A DNA stretch of 64,000 nt. It comes from Roseibium aggregatum IAM 12614. GTDB lineage: Bacteria > Pseudomonadota > Alphaproteobacteria > Rhizobiales > Stappiaceae. Each line of letters starts with the position of its first letter. Position 1 is the stretch's first letter. The stretch is taken from positions 248,001-312,000 of the forward strand of contig NZ_AAUW01000003.1 of NCBI RefSeq assembly GCF_000168975.1, read 5' to 3'. A program made the position numbers and the translations under genes. This document shows, one piece after another, positions 47,503 through 56,057 of this stretch. A model generated the notes under the pieces. That model saw nothing but the letters and a program-made list of their open reading frames with translations. It had not been told where the DNA came from and did no database searches.

Positions 47503-49721
47503 CAATAGACATCCTCCTGATAACGACCGTCTGCCCGCAGTTTCTGAACCGTCAGGCCAAGCGGGCCCAATACATCGTCAAGCGCCTTGCTCACGCCCTC
47601 GGCCATGCTGGTGCCGCCACAAATCATGATGTCAGCGCCTTGCCGGACCATCCGGCGCAGCTCCTCCGCATTGGCGCGCAAAGCGTCCTGCACATAGGCG
47701 CCGCCCGGAACACGGGAAAAGCTATAGCTGACGTTCCGAACCCGGCCGGATTTTCTGAAAGTGTCGATCTCTTCCCGGTAAAGCTGATCGGACTGCGGAT
47801 CCCGGCTTCCGGCGAACAGATAGGCAGGTTTGAGAGCGTCATTTGCCCGCACCATGCCGACCAGTGGCGCAACACCCGTGCCTGCTCCGATGAGGATGAC
47901 TGGAGCCTTGCCCCTGGGCATGTTGAAGCGTGCATTCGGCTGGATAAAGCCAGCTATCCGGTCGCAGGGACCTAGATCGCACAATTGCCCGGAGCACAAT
48001 CCGCCCGGATGCTTGCTGACCGCGATTTCAAGGAAACCGTCGCTGGCGCTCGAGGCGAGCGAGTAAAAGCGGGGCAAGTCGGATCCCTTCGGCAGGATGC
48101 CGATCAGGTCGCCAGCCTTGAAGGACGGCCCTCCTGCGCGGGAAAGACCGAACCTGCCGGGCTTGGTCTGCACCGCGCGAAATCTCAGGATGGATTTCGG
48201 CGTCTGATAAGCCTGGCCGAAGTCCTTGCGGGCAACACATTCCCATTCCTTCAGACCCGGCAGATCTGCCGTGTGCTCCACATGAAGGTCGATGCTGATC
48301 GCCTTGCCCAGATCGTGGCTCCAGGCGGCGAATTGCTGCGTTGACTGCCGGTCGACCGTGGCCATCGGCAACAACTCTGCGACGCCCATATGTTTCAGAG
48401 CTCCCTCGACTTGTCTGGCATAGGCGCAAAACGCCGGGAAGCTTCGATCGCCGAACCCGACGACACTGACAGCCAGATCCGTCTGACAGCTGAACCCCGC
48501 TAGACGCGACAGAAAGCGGGAAGCAGACGCAGGTGCGTCACCGTCCCCATAAGTCGCGGCAAGGACGATCAACCGCCTGGCAGAGGGATAGGAGCCGGCA
48601 AGATCGTTCATCGCCCCGGTATGGACCACCATCCCCTGCGCCTTCAACGCCGCATGAAGGCTGCGGGCAAAGCCCCAGGTGGAATTGCCTTCGCTGCCAA
48701 CCAGGATGACAGTGTCCGCCCGTCCGGCAGATACATTACCGGCAATACGAACACTGCGCCGCACGCGGCGAACCCATGTCGCCATGCCCGAGACGAAGAG
48801 CACCGGCACACTGAGCCCGGCAATTCCCAGCACAAGCGCATAACCCCAGGCCCCCTGCCCCGTGTGAAGCGTATAGGCGAGCTGATAAAGGCTTTCCGCA
48901 GGCGTGTTGGCACTGAAACTCAGAAAGTCACCAGTTGCCTGGTCGATGAAGCCCGACCCTTGAGCGACCGTCAGGCCAAAGACATCAAGGGCATCGCCCT
49001 TTGCCGGAAAGACCAGTTCGCGAAGATCCGCAATGTCCACCTTTTGCAGCGCCGGCATGTCGGCAACGGCAAGGACCGGCCCACCGGAGGATTCGGCAAA
49101 TGACAGGAAGCTGTCCTCAACCGGTGCACCGATCAGCCCGAAAGACGTCAGGGACATGAACAGCCCCGTAACAGCAAGGATGCCCAGCCCGGCAACGGCA
49201 ATCCGGCCGGCTTCAACATGAAGACGCTGAGCAAATGTGCCGCTCGACGGTTTCAGGAGCTTGCGCCAGCCGCCGCTCCGCGTCACCAGAAGCAGGACAC
49301 CGCCGACAGACAGCAGGATCATGACAGCCGCACCGATACCAGTCGCAATCCGCCCGGTTTCACCAGCAAACAGCGAGCGGTGCAGTTCGGTAACCGTCTG
49401 GAAAAACGCTGAAGGCTGATAGGCTCCAAGGCTCGCACCCGTCGCCGGATTGACCAGGTCTGCCGCAAAGCCGTCAGCATCTGCGTGATAGACAACGACC
49501 TGCCCACTTGCCCTGCGCACGATCTTCTGCGGATCGCTGAAATGCGCAACGACCCCGCTCGCAAGCGACGCGACCGTCGTGTCCTCGGCGACGGTCTGGC
49601 CAACAGGCTGGGAAAAGCGTGCCACGGCTGGTTCCAGTGAAAGAACAGCGCCAGAAATGGCCATGACTGTCACGAGAACGCCCGCAAGCAGCGTCGGCCA
49701 TGTGTGAAGGATCCTGAGCAT
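47502..49721 (-). CDS. PepSY membrane / flavodoxin / ferredoxin-NADP reductase fusion
   Basis: 739 aa in three parts. (1) A PepSY-type membrane domain (about 1-330) with about four transmembrane helices. (2) A flavodoxin-like FMN domain (about 340-480) with VGSEGNSTWGFARSL and ATYGDGDAP. (3) A CysJ/P450-reductase-like FAD/NADPH domain (about 500-739) with PRFYSLASSA, GLCSGQLCDL, IGAGTGVAPLVG and ICGGTSMAEGV, and the C-terminal aromatic Tyr. It likely moves electrons from NADPH across the membrane, perhaps for ferric reduction. GGAGG precedes the ATG. It lies between DUF2271 and apbE genes. Confidence 0.9.
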   Translation of the reverse strand: MLRILHTWPTLLAGVLVTVMAISGAVLSLEPAVARFSQPVGQTVAEDTTVASLASGVVAHFSDPQKIVRRASGQVVVYHADADGFAADLVNPATGASLGAYQPSAFFQTVTELHRSLFAGETGRIATGIGAAVMILLSVGGVLLLVTRSGGWRKLLKPSSGTFAQRLHVEAGRIAVAGLGILAVTGLFMSLTSFGLIGAPVEDSFLSFAESSGGPVLAVADMPALQKVDIADLRELVFPAKGDALDVFGLTVAQGSGFIDQATGDFLSFSANTPAESLYQLAYTLHTGQGAWGYALVLGIAGLSVPVLFVSGMATWVRRVRRSVRIAGNVSAGRADTVILVGSEGNSTWGFARSLHAALKAQGMVVHTGAMNDLAGSYPSARRLIVLAATYGDGDAPASASRFLSRLAGFSCQTDLAVSVVGFGDRSFPAFCAYARQVEGALKHMGVAELLPMATVDRQSTQQFAAWSHDLGKAISIDLHVEHTADLPGLKEWECVARKDFGQAYQTPKSILRFRAVQTKPGRFGLSRAGGPSFKAGDLIGILPKGSDLPRFYSLASSASDGFLEIAVSKHPGGLCSGQLCDLGPCDRIAGFIQPNARFNMPRGKAPVILIGAGTGVAPLVGMVRANDALKPAYLFAGSRDPQSDQLYREEIDTFRKSGRVRNVSYSFSRVPGGAYVQDALRANAEELRRMVRQGADIMICGGTSMAEGVSKALDDVLGPLGLTVQKLRADGRYQEDVY

Positions 49722-49736
49722 GGGCGGTAACCTCCG

Positions 49737-50198
49737 TTACATCTTGACCGACAGCTTGCCAACGAAGCCGGATCCGCCAGCACTGGCACCATTGACCAGC
49801 GGCACGGCGGCATCGTGTGGCCGGTCCCCCCAGTCTTCGACCGCGGAATCGACGACAACCTGGTAACCGGCATTGATGAGCGCATCGGCGATATTGGCCC
49901 GGACCGTCAGCGAACGTCCGCTGCCGACGCTGGGCCCGGTCAGGCCGTCAATCGATCCGCCGGTGCTGGAAACGCCGCGCGCCCAGCCTTTCAGGTGGCG
50001 GTAGTATTTCGACTTCCTTCCGGCGACCCAGAGGGTCTGCTGGAACTGGCCAGCTCCGTCGACCAGATAGACGGCCAGATAGGCGCCCGGACCGCCATAG
50101 GACTTCATGTCGACGGTCACATTGACGTCCTTGGCCATCGCGGTGGCGGGCATCACCAGGGCCGTTGAAAGCAGCAGAGCGCAGGCGATATTCTTCAT
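49737..50198 (-). CDS. DUF2271-family exported protein
   Basis: 153 aa with a signal peptide (about 1-22, ending ATAMAKD). The mature part has the DUF2271 pattern: VNVTVDMKSYGGPGAYLAVYLVDGAGQFQQTLWVAGRKSKYYRHLKGW and a final VDSAVEDWGDRPHDAAVPL. These small periplasmic proteins accompany PepSY reductases and ApbE, and may be the flavin-bearing or electron-accepting partner. First gene of the three-gene operon, 15 bp before the PepSY gene. Confidence 0.88.
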   Translation of the reverse strand: MKNIACALLLSTALVMPATAMAKDVNVTVDMKSYGGPGAYLAVYLVDGAGQFQQTLWVAGRKSKYYRHLKGWARGVSSTGGSIDGLTGPSVGSGRSLTVRANIADALINAGYQVVVDSAVEDWGDRPHDAAVPLVNGASAGGSGFVGKLSVKM

Positions 50199-50290
50199 GG
50201 CGAGTTGATCCTCGTTGCGTTAGACGCCACAAGAAGACGGGATCAAACTGACAGGCACCTGAAGCCAACCCGGAAATCCGTTCAGGCTGG

Positions 50291-50311
50291 TGTCAGGTTT
50301 CCATGTCAGGT
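50291..50311. promoter_or_regulatory. Direct repeats in the divergent promoter, possible response-regulator site
   Basis: TGTCAGGT occurs at 50291-50298 and 50304-50311. Direct repeats of this spacing resemble sites for OmpR-type regulators. They lie in the gap between the electron-transfer operon and the two-component system. Only a suggestion. Confidence 0.35.
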
Positions 50312-50343
50312 GCGCCTGTCGGATGCCTAAACGGGAGAGCGCC

Positions 50344-51000
50344 TTGCGCGTATTACTGATCGAGGACGATGCCATTCTGGGCGAAGCGATCCACGACCAT
50401 GTGGTCATGCAGGGCCACGGTGTTGACTGGGTCAAACGCCTTGACGAAGCCGCGCTTGCCCTCGACGCCGTGCCCTATGAACTGATCCTGCTCGACCTGA
50501 ACCTGCCGGACGGGCTCGGCCTGAATTTCCTGAAGACGCTGCGCCGTGGCGGCAACCAGGTGCCGGTCATTATCGTGACGGCTCAGGACCAGGTGGCCAT
50601 GCGCATCGAAGGCCTCGACAGCGGTGCGGACGATTATCTGGTCAAGCCGTTTGATCTTGCCGAACTGCGGGCCCGGCTTTCCGCCGTTGCCCGCCGCTAT
50701 GCCGGCGCGCCCAATCCCGAAACGACACTTGGCGACATCACCCTGGATCTGACCCGCAAGAGCGCCGAACGGGCCGGCAAGCCGGTGGACTTGACCTCTC
50801 GTGAATGGGCCGTTCTGGAACGCTTGCTGCGTCACCGCGGCGGCATCGTCTCGAAATCCGATATCGAGGAAAGCCTCTACGCCTTCGGTGCGGAAGTCGA
50901 AAGCAACACTGTGGAAGTTTACGTCAGCCGCCTGCGCAAGAAGATCGGTGCCGATGCCGTCACCACCGTGCGCGGGCTCGGCTACAAGGCCGGCGCATGA
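50344..51000 (+). CDS. OmpR-family response regulator
   Basis: 218 aa from TTG with GGGAG 6 bp upstream; ATG 50323 and GTG 50290 are alternatives that lack as good a site. The receiver domain has acidic pair EDD, phosphorylation Asp in LILLDLNLPDG and Lys in YLVKPFD. The C-terminal winged helix runs LTSREWAVLERLLRH ... VEVYVSRLRKKIG. It overlaps the kinase gene by 4 bp (ATGA). Divergent to DUF2271/PepSY/apbE, it likely regulates that operon. Confidence 0.92.
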   Translation: MRVLLIEDDAILGEAIHDHVVMQGHGVDWVKRLDEAALALDAVPYELILLDLNLPDGLGLNFLKTLRRGGNQVPVIIVTAQDQVAMRIEGLDSGADDYLVKPFDLAELRARLSAVARRYAGAPNPETTLGDITLDLTRKSAERAGKPVDLTSREWAVLERLLRHRGGIVSKSDIEESLYAFGAEVESNTVEVYVSRLRKKIGADAVTTVRGLGYKAGA

Positions 51001-52361
51001 GACGGACGCCTTCGATAACTTTCCAGCTGGCCCTGCTGCTTGGCGTCTCGACACTGCTGCTCTGGCTGGGCGCCGCCGCCATTGCCGCGCTCGTGCTGAA
51101 GCACGAGTTGACGGAAACCTTCGATGACACCCTGCGTCAAAGTGCGCTGCGCCTTCTGCCGCTTGCCGTCCATGACCTGCGCGAAAAGGAAGACCACGAG
51201 GAGCGGGAAGAATTTCGCGTCCCGGGTTTTGACGGGTTCGAGACGGAAAATTTCGGCTACCTCATTCGCGACAAGCGAGGCCGGACCCGGCTGGTCTCCG
51301 GCAACATGCCCCCTGAAAGCGCCTTTCTCGACCCGATCCCTAGCGGGTTTTTCGAAGTGGACGGCAGACGCGCCCTGTCGTTGCGCGAACGCAAGCGGGG
51401 CTACAGCATTGTGCTGGTGGAAACCGGTGATCACCGAAAGACAGTCCTGATGGACGCTGCGGGGGCCCTGCTCCTGCCGCTCGCGGCCCTGCTGCCGTTG
51501 ATTGGCCTCGGCATCTGGCTGACCGTTCGGATCGCCATGCGGCCGGTTGAACGCCTGCGCCGCGAAATCGCCGAGCGCGGTCACACCAATCTCGAGGGGA
51601 TCGACATCGAAGGGCATCCGAAGGAACTGGTCCCGATTGCCAACGAGGTTGCCAGCCTGCTCGGTCGATTGCGGTCTGCACTTGATGCGGAGCGTGCATT
51701 TTCCGCCATGAGCGCCCATGAATTGCGAACCCCGATTGCCGGTGCTCTTGCCCAGGTGCAACAGCTTTCCGAAGAACTTGCGAACCTGCCGCATCGCGCC
51801 AGGGCACAATCGGTAGAAGCTGCGCTGAAGAACCTGTCGGCGCTTTCGGAGAACCTCCTCCGTCTCGCCCGTCTGGAAGCGGGCTTTGCTCGGGCCGATC
51901 GGGAAACAGACCTCATGCCGATTCTGAAGTTCCTTCTGCGTGATGCGCAAGATGTGAGCCTTTCGATCCATCCGAACGCCGATCTCACCATCGCGATCAA
52001 TCCGGATGCTTTCAGCATCGTGATCTCGAACCTCCTTGAGAATGCTCGCCGGCACGGCGGCGATGAGGCCCTCATCTCCGTAACCGCAGGGCCAGGCAAG
52101 AAGCTTACCGTTGCCAATACAGGCACGGTTGTGGCGGCTGAAACCCTTCGAAAGCTTGGCGAGAAATTCGTCCGGGGCGAAACACAGGCACGTGGAACCG
52201 GCCTCGGACTCGCGCTGGTAAAGACGATTGCCGACCAGACCGGCGGCACACTGACGCTGGCCTCCCCGCGGCACGGTCACGCAGACGGTTTCGAGGTGAT
52301 CTTGTCCTGGCCGGCGTCTTCCGCAGGGTCAATCCACAAGTTAAAGGGGGCCAGATCATAG
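50997..52361 (+). CDS. Sensor histidine kinase
   Basis: 454 aa. Two transmembrane helices (about 10-36 and 150-180) bound a periplasmic sensor region of about 115 residues rich in charged residues. HAMP follows, then the H-box AFSAMSAHELRTPIAG with phospho-accepting His, N-box NLLENARRHGG, and G-box GTGLGLALV. QseC/TctE-like. The stimulus is unknown; metal, redox or flavin stress would fit the divergent cluster. Confidence 0.92.
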   Translation: MRRTPSITFQLALLLGVSTLLLWLGAAAIAALVLKHELTETFDDTLRQSALRLLPLAVHDLREKEDHEEREEFRVPGFDGFETENFGYLIRDKRGRTRLVSGNMPPESAFLDPIPSGFFEVDGRRALSLRERKRGYSIVLVETGDHRKTVLMDAAGALLLPLAALLPLIGLGIWLTVRIAMRPVERLRREIAERGHTNLEGIDIEGHPKELVPIANEVASLLGRLRSALDAERAFSAMSAHELRTPIAGALAQVQQLSEELANLPHRARAQSVEAALKNLSALSENLLRLARLEAGFARADRETDLMPILKFLLRDAQDVSLSIHPNADLTIAINPDAFSIVISNLLENARRHGGDEALISVTAGPGKKLTVANTGTVVAAETLRKLGEKFVRGETQARGTGLGLALVKTIADQTGGTLTLASPRHGHADGFEVILSWPASSAGSIHKLKGARS

Positions 52362-52621
52362 GCTCCCCGGTTCACTTCTAAGGGAAGTTGAAGAAGAATA
52401 CTCGCCTGCCGCGAATTTGTTTGATAATCTGAGATTGGCGAGAGGAGATCCTTGCTATCCCGGATTGAAGCGGCCTCTGCACACTTGGGGACGCCCGGAG
52501 ACCATTGCCGGTAAAAAAGCCGGCAACCTCCAGGCGCGCAGACCGCTCATGGGACCTCGTCACGCCAGAAATTGTCTGAAAGGCAAAACAAAGAATGACA
52601 TGCGATGACAAGGCGGCAGGG

Positions 52622-52885
52622 ATGAGCGAAGATCAATACACCAAAGAGCAGCTCGAATTCCTGGAAATATTTGAAATTGCAGCAAGATACGACTGTCTGT
52701 TTCTGCTGGATTTCCATTGCTTCGATCTGTTCGATCACGACCAGACAAGCCTGCTGAGCGACGGCGAACGTTCCCAGTTGGCGGCAGCGGCAAGATATGA
52801 CATCTATGCTGAAGCCATTCAGAAAGGATTTCTACCGAAATCCAGTCCCTTCGGAGGCGTCCATGAGCAACAACGCTTTTGTTGA
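52622..52885 (+). CDS. Small uncharacterised protein
   Basis: 87 aa, no recognised family. Acidic and aromatic-rich (AARYDCLFLLDFHCFDLFDHDQ), no signal peptide. A GCAGGG site precedes the ATG. It overlaps the next gene by 23 bp, implying coupling. Codon use looks ordinary, so it is likely real, but with no functional clue. Confidence 0.55.
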   Translation: MSEDQYTKEQLEFLEIFEIAARYDCLFLLDFHCFDLFDHDQTSLLSDGERSQLAAAARYDIYAEAIQKGFLPKSSPFGGVHEQQRFC

Positions 52886-53468
52886 GCCCCTTTCCTTCTC
52901 GCTGATCGAAAATGGATTGGCGGGAGAGAAAACGCAGTTTCTGTTCAGGACCTGGCGCGACAACGAAGGCATTATCGCGCAGGACAGCCAGATGACGCGG
53001 CTGAGCCAATACCTGCTCATGACCTTGCCGAGCGCTGAGCCGGGTGACGTGCCGCCGCTGACCTTTGCGGGCAAACACAGCACTTTCCGCCGGTTCTTTC
53101 CGCATGCGCTTGAGCCGGAAACGCCGCGTCCGCCGACCAGTTTCCTGCCGTCGGTCTACCGTCAGGGCGTAGCCGATGCCTATCAGATCGTCATGAACGG
53201 CGAACCCTGGTTCGACATTCAACGCACGGGCAACAGGCTGGGGGACGGTATTCCGGACATGACGTTGCAGAGGCTGCTGGTAAAGTTCCGCACCAGTGCC
53301 GGCTTCACGCGGATTTTCTGTCTCATGACTTTGCTTGAAGTCCACTCGCGATCCTATCAATCAGATCGCACACATCATCAGCCGAGTTCGCAACAAAAAT
53401 CAGATTGGCATCCAGCGTACCAGGCAAGGGTTCAACCCAGTTCAATGCATGGAAATGTGCCCGGGTGA
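52863..53468 (+). CDS. Uncharacterised protein, possibly PAS-like, with overrun 3' end
   Basis: 201 aa from an ATG with GGAGG upstream. The first 160 residues read as a folded domain (FSLIENGLAGEKTQFLFRTWRDNEG; VADAYQIVMNGEPWFDIQRTG), reminiscent of PAS-like sensory proteins, but without a firm match. The last 40 residues are low-complexity and lie antisense to the 3' end of the gene at 53323-54039. The original stop may have been lost. Probably coupled to the 87-aa gene. Confidence 0.6.
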   Translation: MSNNAFVEPLSFSLIENGLAGEKTQFLFRTWRDNEGIIAQDSQMTRLSQYLLMTLPSAEPGDVPPLTFAGKHSTFRRFFPHALEPETPRPPTSFLPSVYRQGVADAYQIVMNGEPWFDIQRTGNRLGDGIPDMTLQRLLVKFRTSAGFTRIFCLMTLLEVHSRSYQSDRTHHQPSSQQKSDWHPAYQARVQPSSMHGNVPG

Positions 53469-54039
53469 AGCCGCAGTCGCGCCAGAAGCCATCCATGAAA
53501 TTGAAGCCCTGCACCCAGCCGTAATAAAAACCGGCACCCCACTCGTCCAGGGCCTCGATCTGCGCCATCTGGTTGAGCAGGCCGCCGAGCTTTGAGCCGC
53601 GCCACTCCTTGGCGACTTCCGTTCCCCCCAGATAGACCACATCGCCGGTAATCCGCCGGCCGACGCGCGGCTGCTTGTCGCTCAAGACAACCTTGCCGCC
53701 TTCCGCGTTCGGATAGCAGCGGTGAAAATACTTGCGCCAGAAGTCTGTCAGCGTCATCGGATAGGCCATCCTGTCGAAGCGCGCGCACACGCGCCCGACC
53801 ATCCGGTCCTCCTCGTCCACCAGCGCCAGCCAGAACGCCTGAGAGGGCGTATAGGTGTTGAGGCTCGGGGTGAAATGCCCTTCCAACCGCTTCAGACCGC
53901 TGGCGGCCGCCATCGCCTCGACAACATCGAAATCCGACCCGCGGCGCAGCGTCAGCCCCAGGCGTTGAAACTCCCTGTCTATAACGCCCCAGGCACGCTT
54001 GAGCTGTGCCTTGTCCAACTCGAAATCCAGTTTATGCAT
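53323..54039 (-). CDS. GNAT-like acyltransferase of unknown substrate
   Basis: 238 aa, soluble. Its middle and C-terminal part contain VDEEDRMVGRVCARF and GGTEVAKEWRGSKLGGLLNQMAQIEA, resembling the acetyl-CoA loop (R-G-x-x-L-G) of GNAT proteins, then GFYYGWVQGFNFMDGFWRDCGFTRAHFH. The exact family is not recognised. Its 3' end overlaps the convergent unknown gene by 146 bp, which is long for bacteria. Confidence 0.7.
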   Translation of the reverse strand: MHKLDFELDKAQLKRAWGVIDREFQRLGLTLRRGSDFDVVEAMAAASGLKRLEGHFTPSLNTYTPSQAFWLALVDEEDRMVGRVCARFDRMAYPMTLTDFWRKYFHRCYPNAEGGKVVLSDKQPRVGRRITGDVVYLGGTEVAKEWRGSKLGGLLNQMAQIEALDEWGAGFYYGWVQGFNFMDGFWRDCGFTRAHFHALNWVEPLPGTLDANLIFVANSADDVCDLIDRIASGLQAKS

Positions 54040-54735
54040 GGATGTCCTGTCTGATGTCGCCCTTCATCCGCATCCCGCGAACAGCCGCCGCGCCAAACGC
54101 GGCAAACACCTTGTTTGCTGCCAGGGTGTGGCCCCATAAATGAAGACGAAATGGCGTGAGAAATGGCGAAACCGCGTTAGGAACGGTGCGCGGAGCGGGC
54201 TTTATGCCCGGTCACGCATGCTGACGACACGCGGTGAAGCCATTTCCACCTCCTTCGGATTTGACCGGATTGATCTTCCTCAGCGTTGCGAAAGCTTGAA
54301 AATGAGCCACATTTCCTGCGCTTTCGCTCCTTGACGAAGCCCAATCCGCCTCAAACCATTTCATCTTCATTTATGTGTCCACACCCTAGATTAGATAGGC
54401 ACCGATTTTCCCTGCTTGGCAGCACGTTAAGTTGTCTGCCAAGGCGGTCAAACAAGAAAAAATATCAAGGTTAAAACTTGCGGGTACCGTCTTGAAAGAC
54501 CGGTAGTTTTCAACCGGAGATTCACCGCTTCCAAGAATACCGGTTATCCACTGCACTGCAAATGCCGCTCCGCCTGGCTGGCATTCGCCCCGCTTGAGCC
54601 GATCTCGAAGGCTCCGGATTCGCTTTTATATACACATCCTTTGATCAAGTTGTCCGCCTCACCGTAGGCAAATATAATGCCGGCGTTACTGCGCGATAAC
54701 TTACTGATTTATATTGTTCTTGATTGGAGAGTGCT
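54040..54735. other. Gene-poor stretch
   Basis: 696 bp. Short open frames such as 54140-54334 lack a ribosome-binding site and have biased, basic composition, so none is called. A hairpin TACCGTCTT-GA-AAGACCGGTA sits near 54484-54504. The AT-rich end (54640-54730) likely holds the promoter of the next gene. Confidence 0.5.
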
Positions 54736-55143
54736 ATGATGAAGCAAATCTTCCTGCTTGCTGCCGTATGCGCAATTTCAACTGCCTCAATCGCCAAAGA
54801 TCTTCCTGCGTCAGCCAAGCCGATGACGGAGGCGGAACGGATCGAAGTCTTGTCCGGCAAAAAGATCGAGGGAATCTTTTACGGAAAAAACGGCAAGAAG
54901 GCCGGAGACTGGATTGTTGAGTGGAACGACAACGGCGACAAGATCGCGGTCGTCACCGTGACCGGCAAAAAGCCGGCGAAGAAAACACTGAAATGGGAAG
55001 TGAAAGACGGCCAGCTCTGTGAACAGGGCTTCCGGGACGAGACAATGGTCTGCGGCCACGCAAACAACTACTTCAAGGACGGCAACACCTGTTTCACGAC
55101 CATGAAGGATTCGAAGTTCATCACAAACGAATTTCCGTGCTGA
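54736..55143 (+). CDS. Small secreted protein of unknown function
   Basis: 135 aa. A signal peptide (about 1-21, MMKQIFLLAAVCAISTASIAK) precedes a Lys-rich mature domain. It includes KIEGIFYGKNGKKAGDWIVEWNDNGDKIAVVTVTGKKPAKKTLKWEVKDG and four Cys (QLCEQ, MVCGH, NTCFT, FPC), suited to two disulfides. GGAG lies 6-7 bp upstream. The repeated beta-strand pattern is MORN-like or lipocalin-like only in a general sense; no family is assigned. Confidence 0.75.
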   Translation: MMKQIFLLAAVCAISTASIAKDLPASAKPMTEAERIEVLSGKKIEGIFYGKNGKKAGDWIVEWNDNGDKIAVVTVTGKKPAKKTLKWEVKDGQLCEQGFRDETMVCGHANNYFKDGNTCFTTMKDSKFITNEFPC

Positions 55144-55271
55144 CAGCAGCTACAAGGCAATAACTTTCGTGGCCGTCGACCGGCGGCCACAGATATCGAC
55201 AAAATGCGCAATGAGAAGCACGGCGCGCAATCACGACGCACCTGAATTTTCAGATTTTCAAAGGAAGAAAA

Positions 55272-55347
<76 letters not shown>

Positions 55348-55768
55348 AAAGCGACAGGGCCGCGAGAACCGCGCGGCACGTCGGATGGCGGGTGTATATA
55401 GTGCGTCGCCCTTTCGCGCAACGGTTTTTATGACAATTTTTTATCATGGCAGCGTCATGGCAAATGCAGCCTCGGAAAAATCCGGCATCACCGGAAGGAA
55501 ACCTCATGAACGAGGCCCGAAAGGCAACTTTCAGAAACATCTGCGATCTTTTGCGCAATTTTCGAAATTAAGGCTTGACCGGTCATATCCACCTCACTAG
55601 GGTGCGGCGCATCAAGACCGGGGCAGACGTGACGGGATTGAGCCAGCCTGTTGACGCCGCTTTCATTTCGGTTTCTCTCAGGTCGGTGGGACATTCCCGG
55701 CTCCGGGAGGTTTCTGATAAACGTCAATCCAGGCCTGACGGCCTGCAGCATCAAAGGACCGGGACGAC
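55348..55768. other. Intergenic region before the ilv leader
   Basis: 421 bp with no credible gene. It carries the tRNA promoter (leftward) and, near its right end, the ilv promoter. No integrase or attachment-site duplication is visible beside the tRNA. Confidence 0.5.
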
Positions 55769-55825
55769 ATGGCTATGTCGCTCATTCTAGTAGTAGTAGG
55801 AAAGCGCGCCTCCGCGGCGGGATGA
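55769..55825 (+). CDS. ilv leader peptide
   Basis: 18-codon frame MAMSLILVVVGKRASAAG with a stop, 233 bp before the acetolactate synthase gene. It contains a run of Leu-Ile-Leu-Val-Val-Val codons (55781-55798), so ribosome stalling there would report shortage of branched-chain amino acids. AAGGA lies about 10 bp upstream. It is too short for routine gene callers. Confidence 0.88.
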   Translation: MAMSLILVVVGKRASAAG

Positions 55826-55879
55826 ACCCCGTACGGACAGGATGGCGCGCGACCAAGGCTCCCAAAGGGGCCTTTTTTT
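55804..55879 (+). promoter_or_regulatory. Transcription attenuator of the ilv operon
   Basis: A pause hairpin, GCGCGCC (55804-55810) with GGCGCGC (55844-55850), overlaps the end of the leader peptide. A terminator follows, AAGGCTCC (55855-55862) with GGGGCCTT (55867-55874) and a run of seven T. This is the layout of ribosome-mediated attenuation. An exact antiterminator pairing was not derived. Confidence 0.85.
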
Positions 55880-56057
55880 GTACCCGCCTCCTGACTTCGC
55901 CTTTTCTACCTCTGCCCGGATCTTTGACGCCGCATGCGTCGGGCCAGACAGACAGTGTTGAATCAGTCCGCGCCCAATCGGGTACGGATTGACAGAAGAA
56001 CAAACAGTTATGTGAGCCAAAGCCTGACGAACAGGCGAGAATGCAAGGACGAAACGA

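Noticed and set aside
54140-54334. 64-codon frame between the GNAT-like and secreted-protein genes
   Set aside because: No ribosome-binding site, Arg/Lys-rich biased composition and no match; left unannotated.
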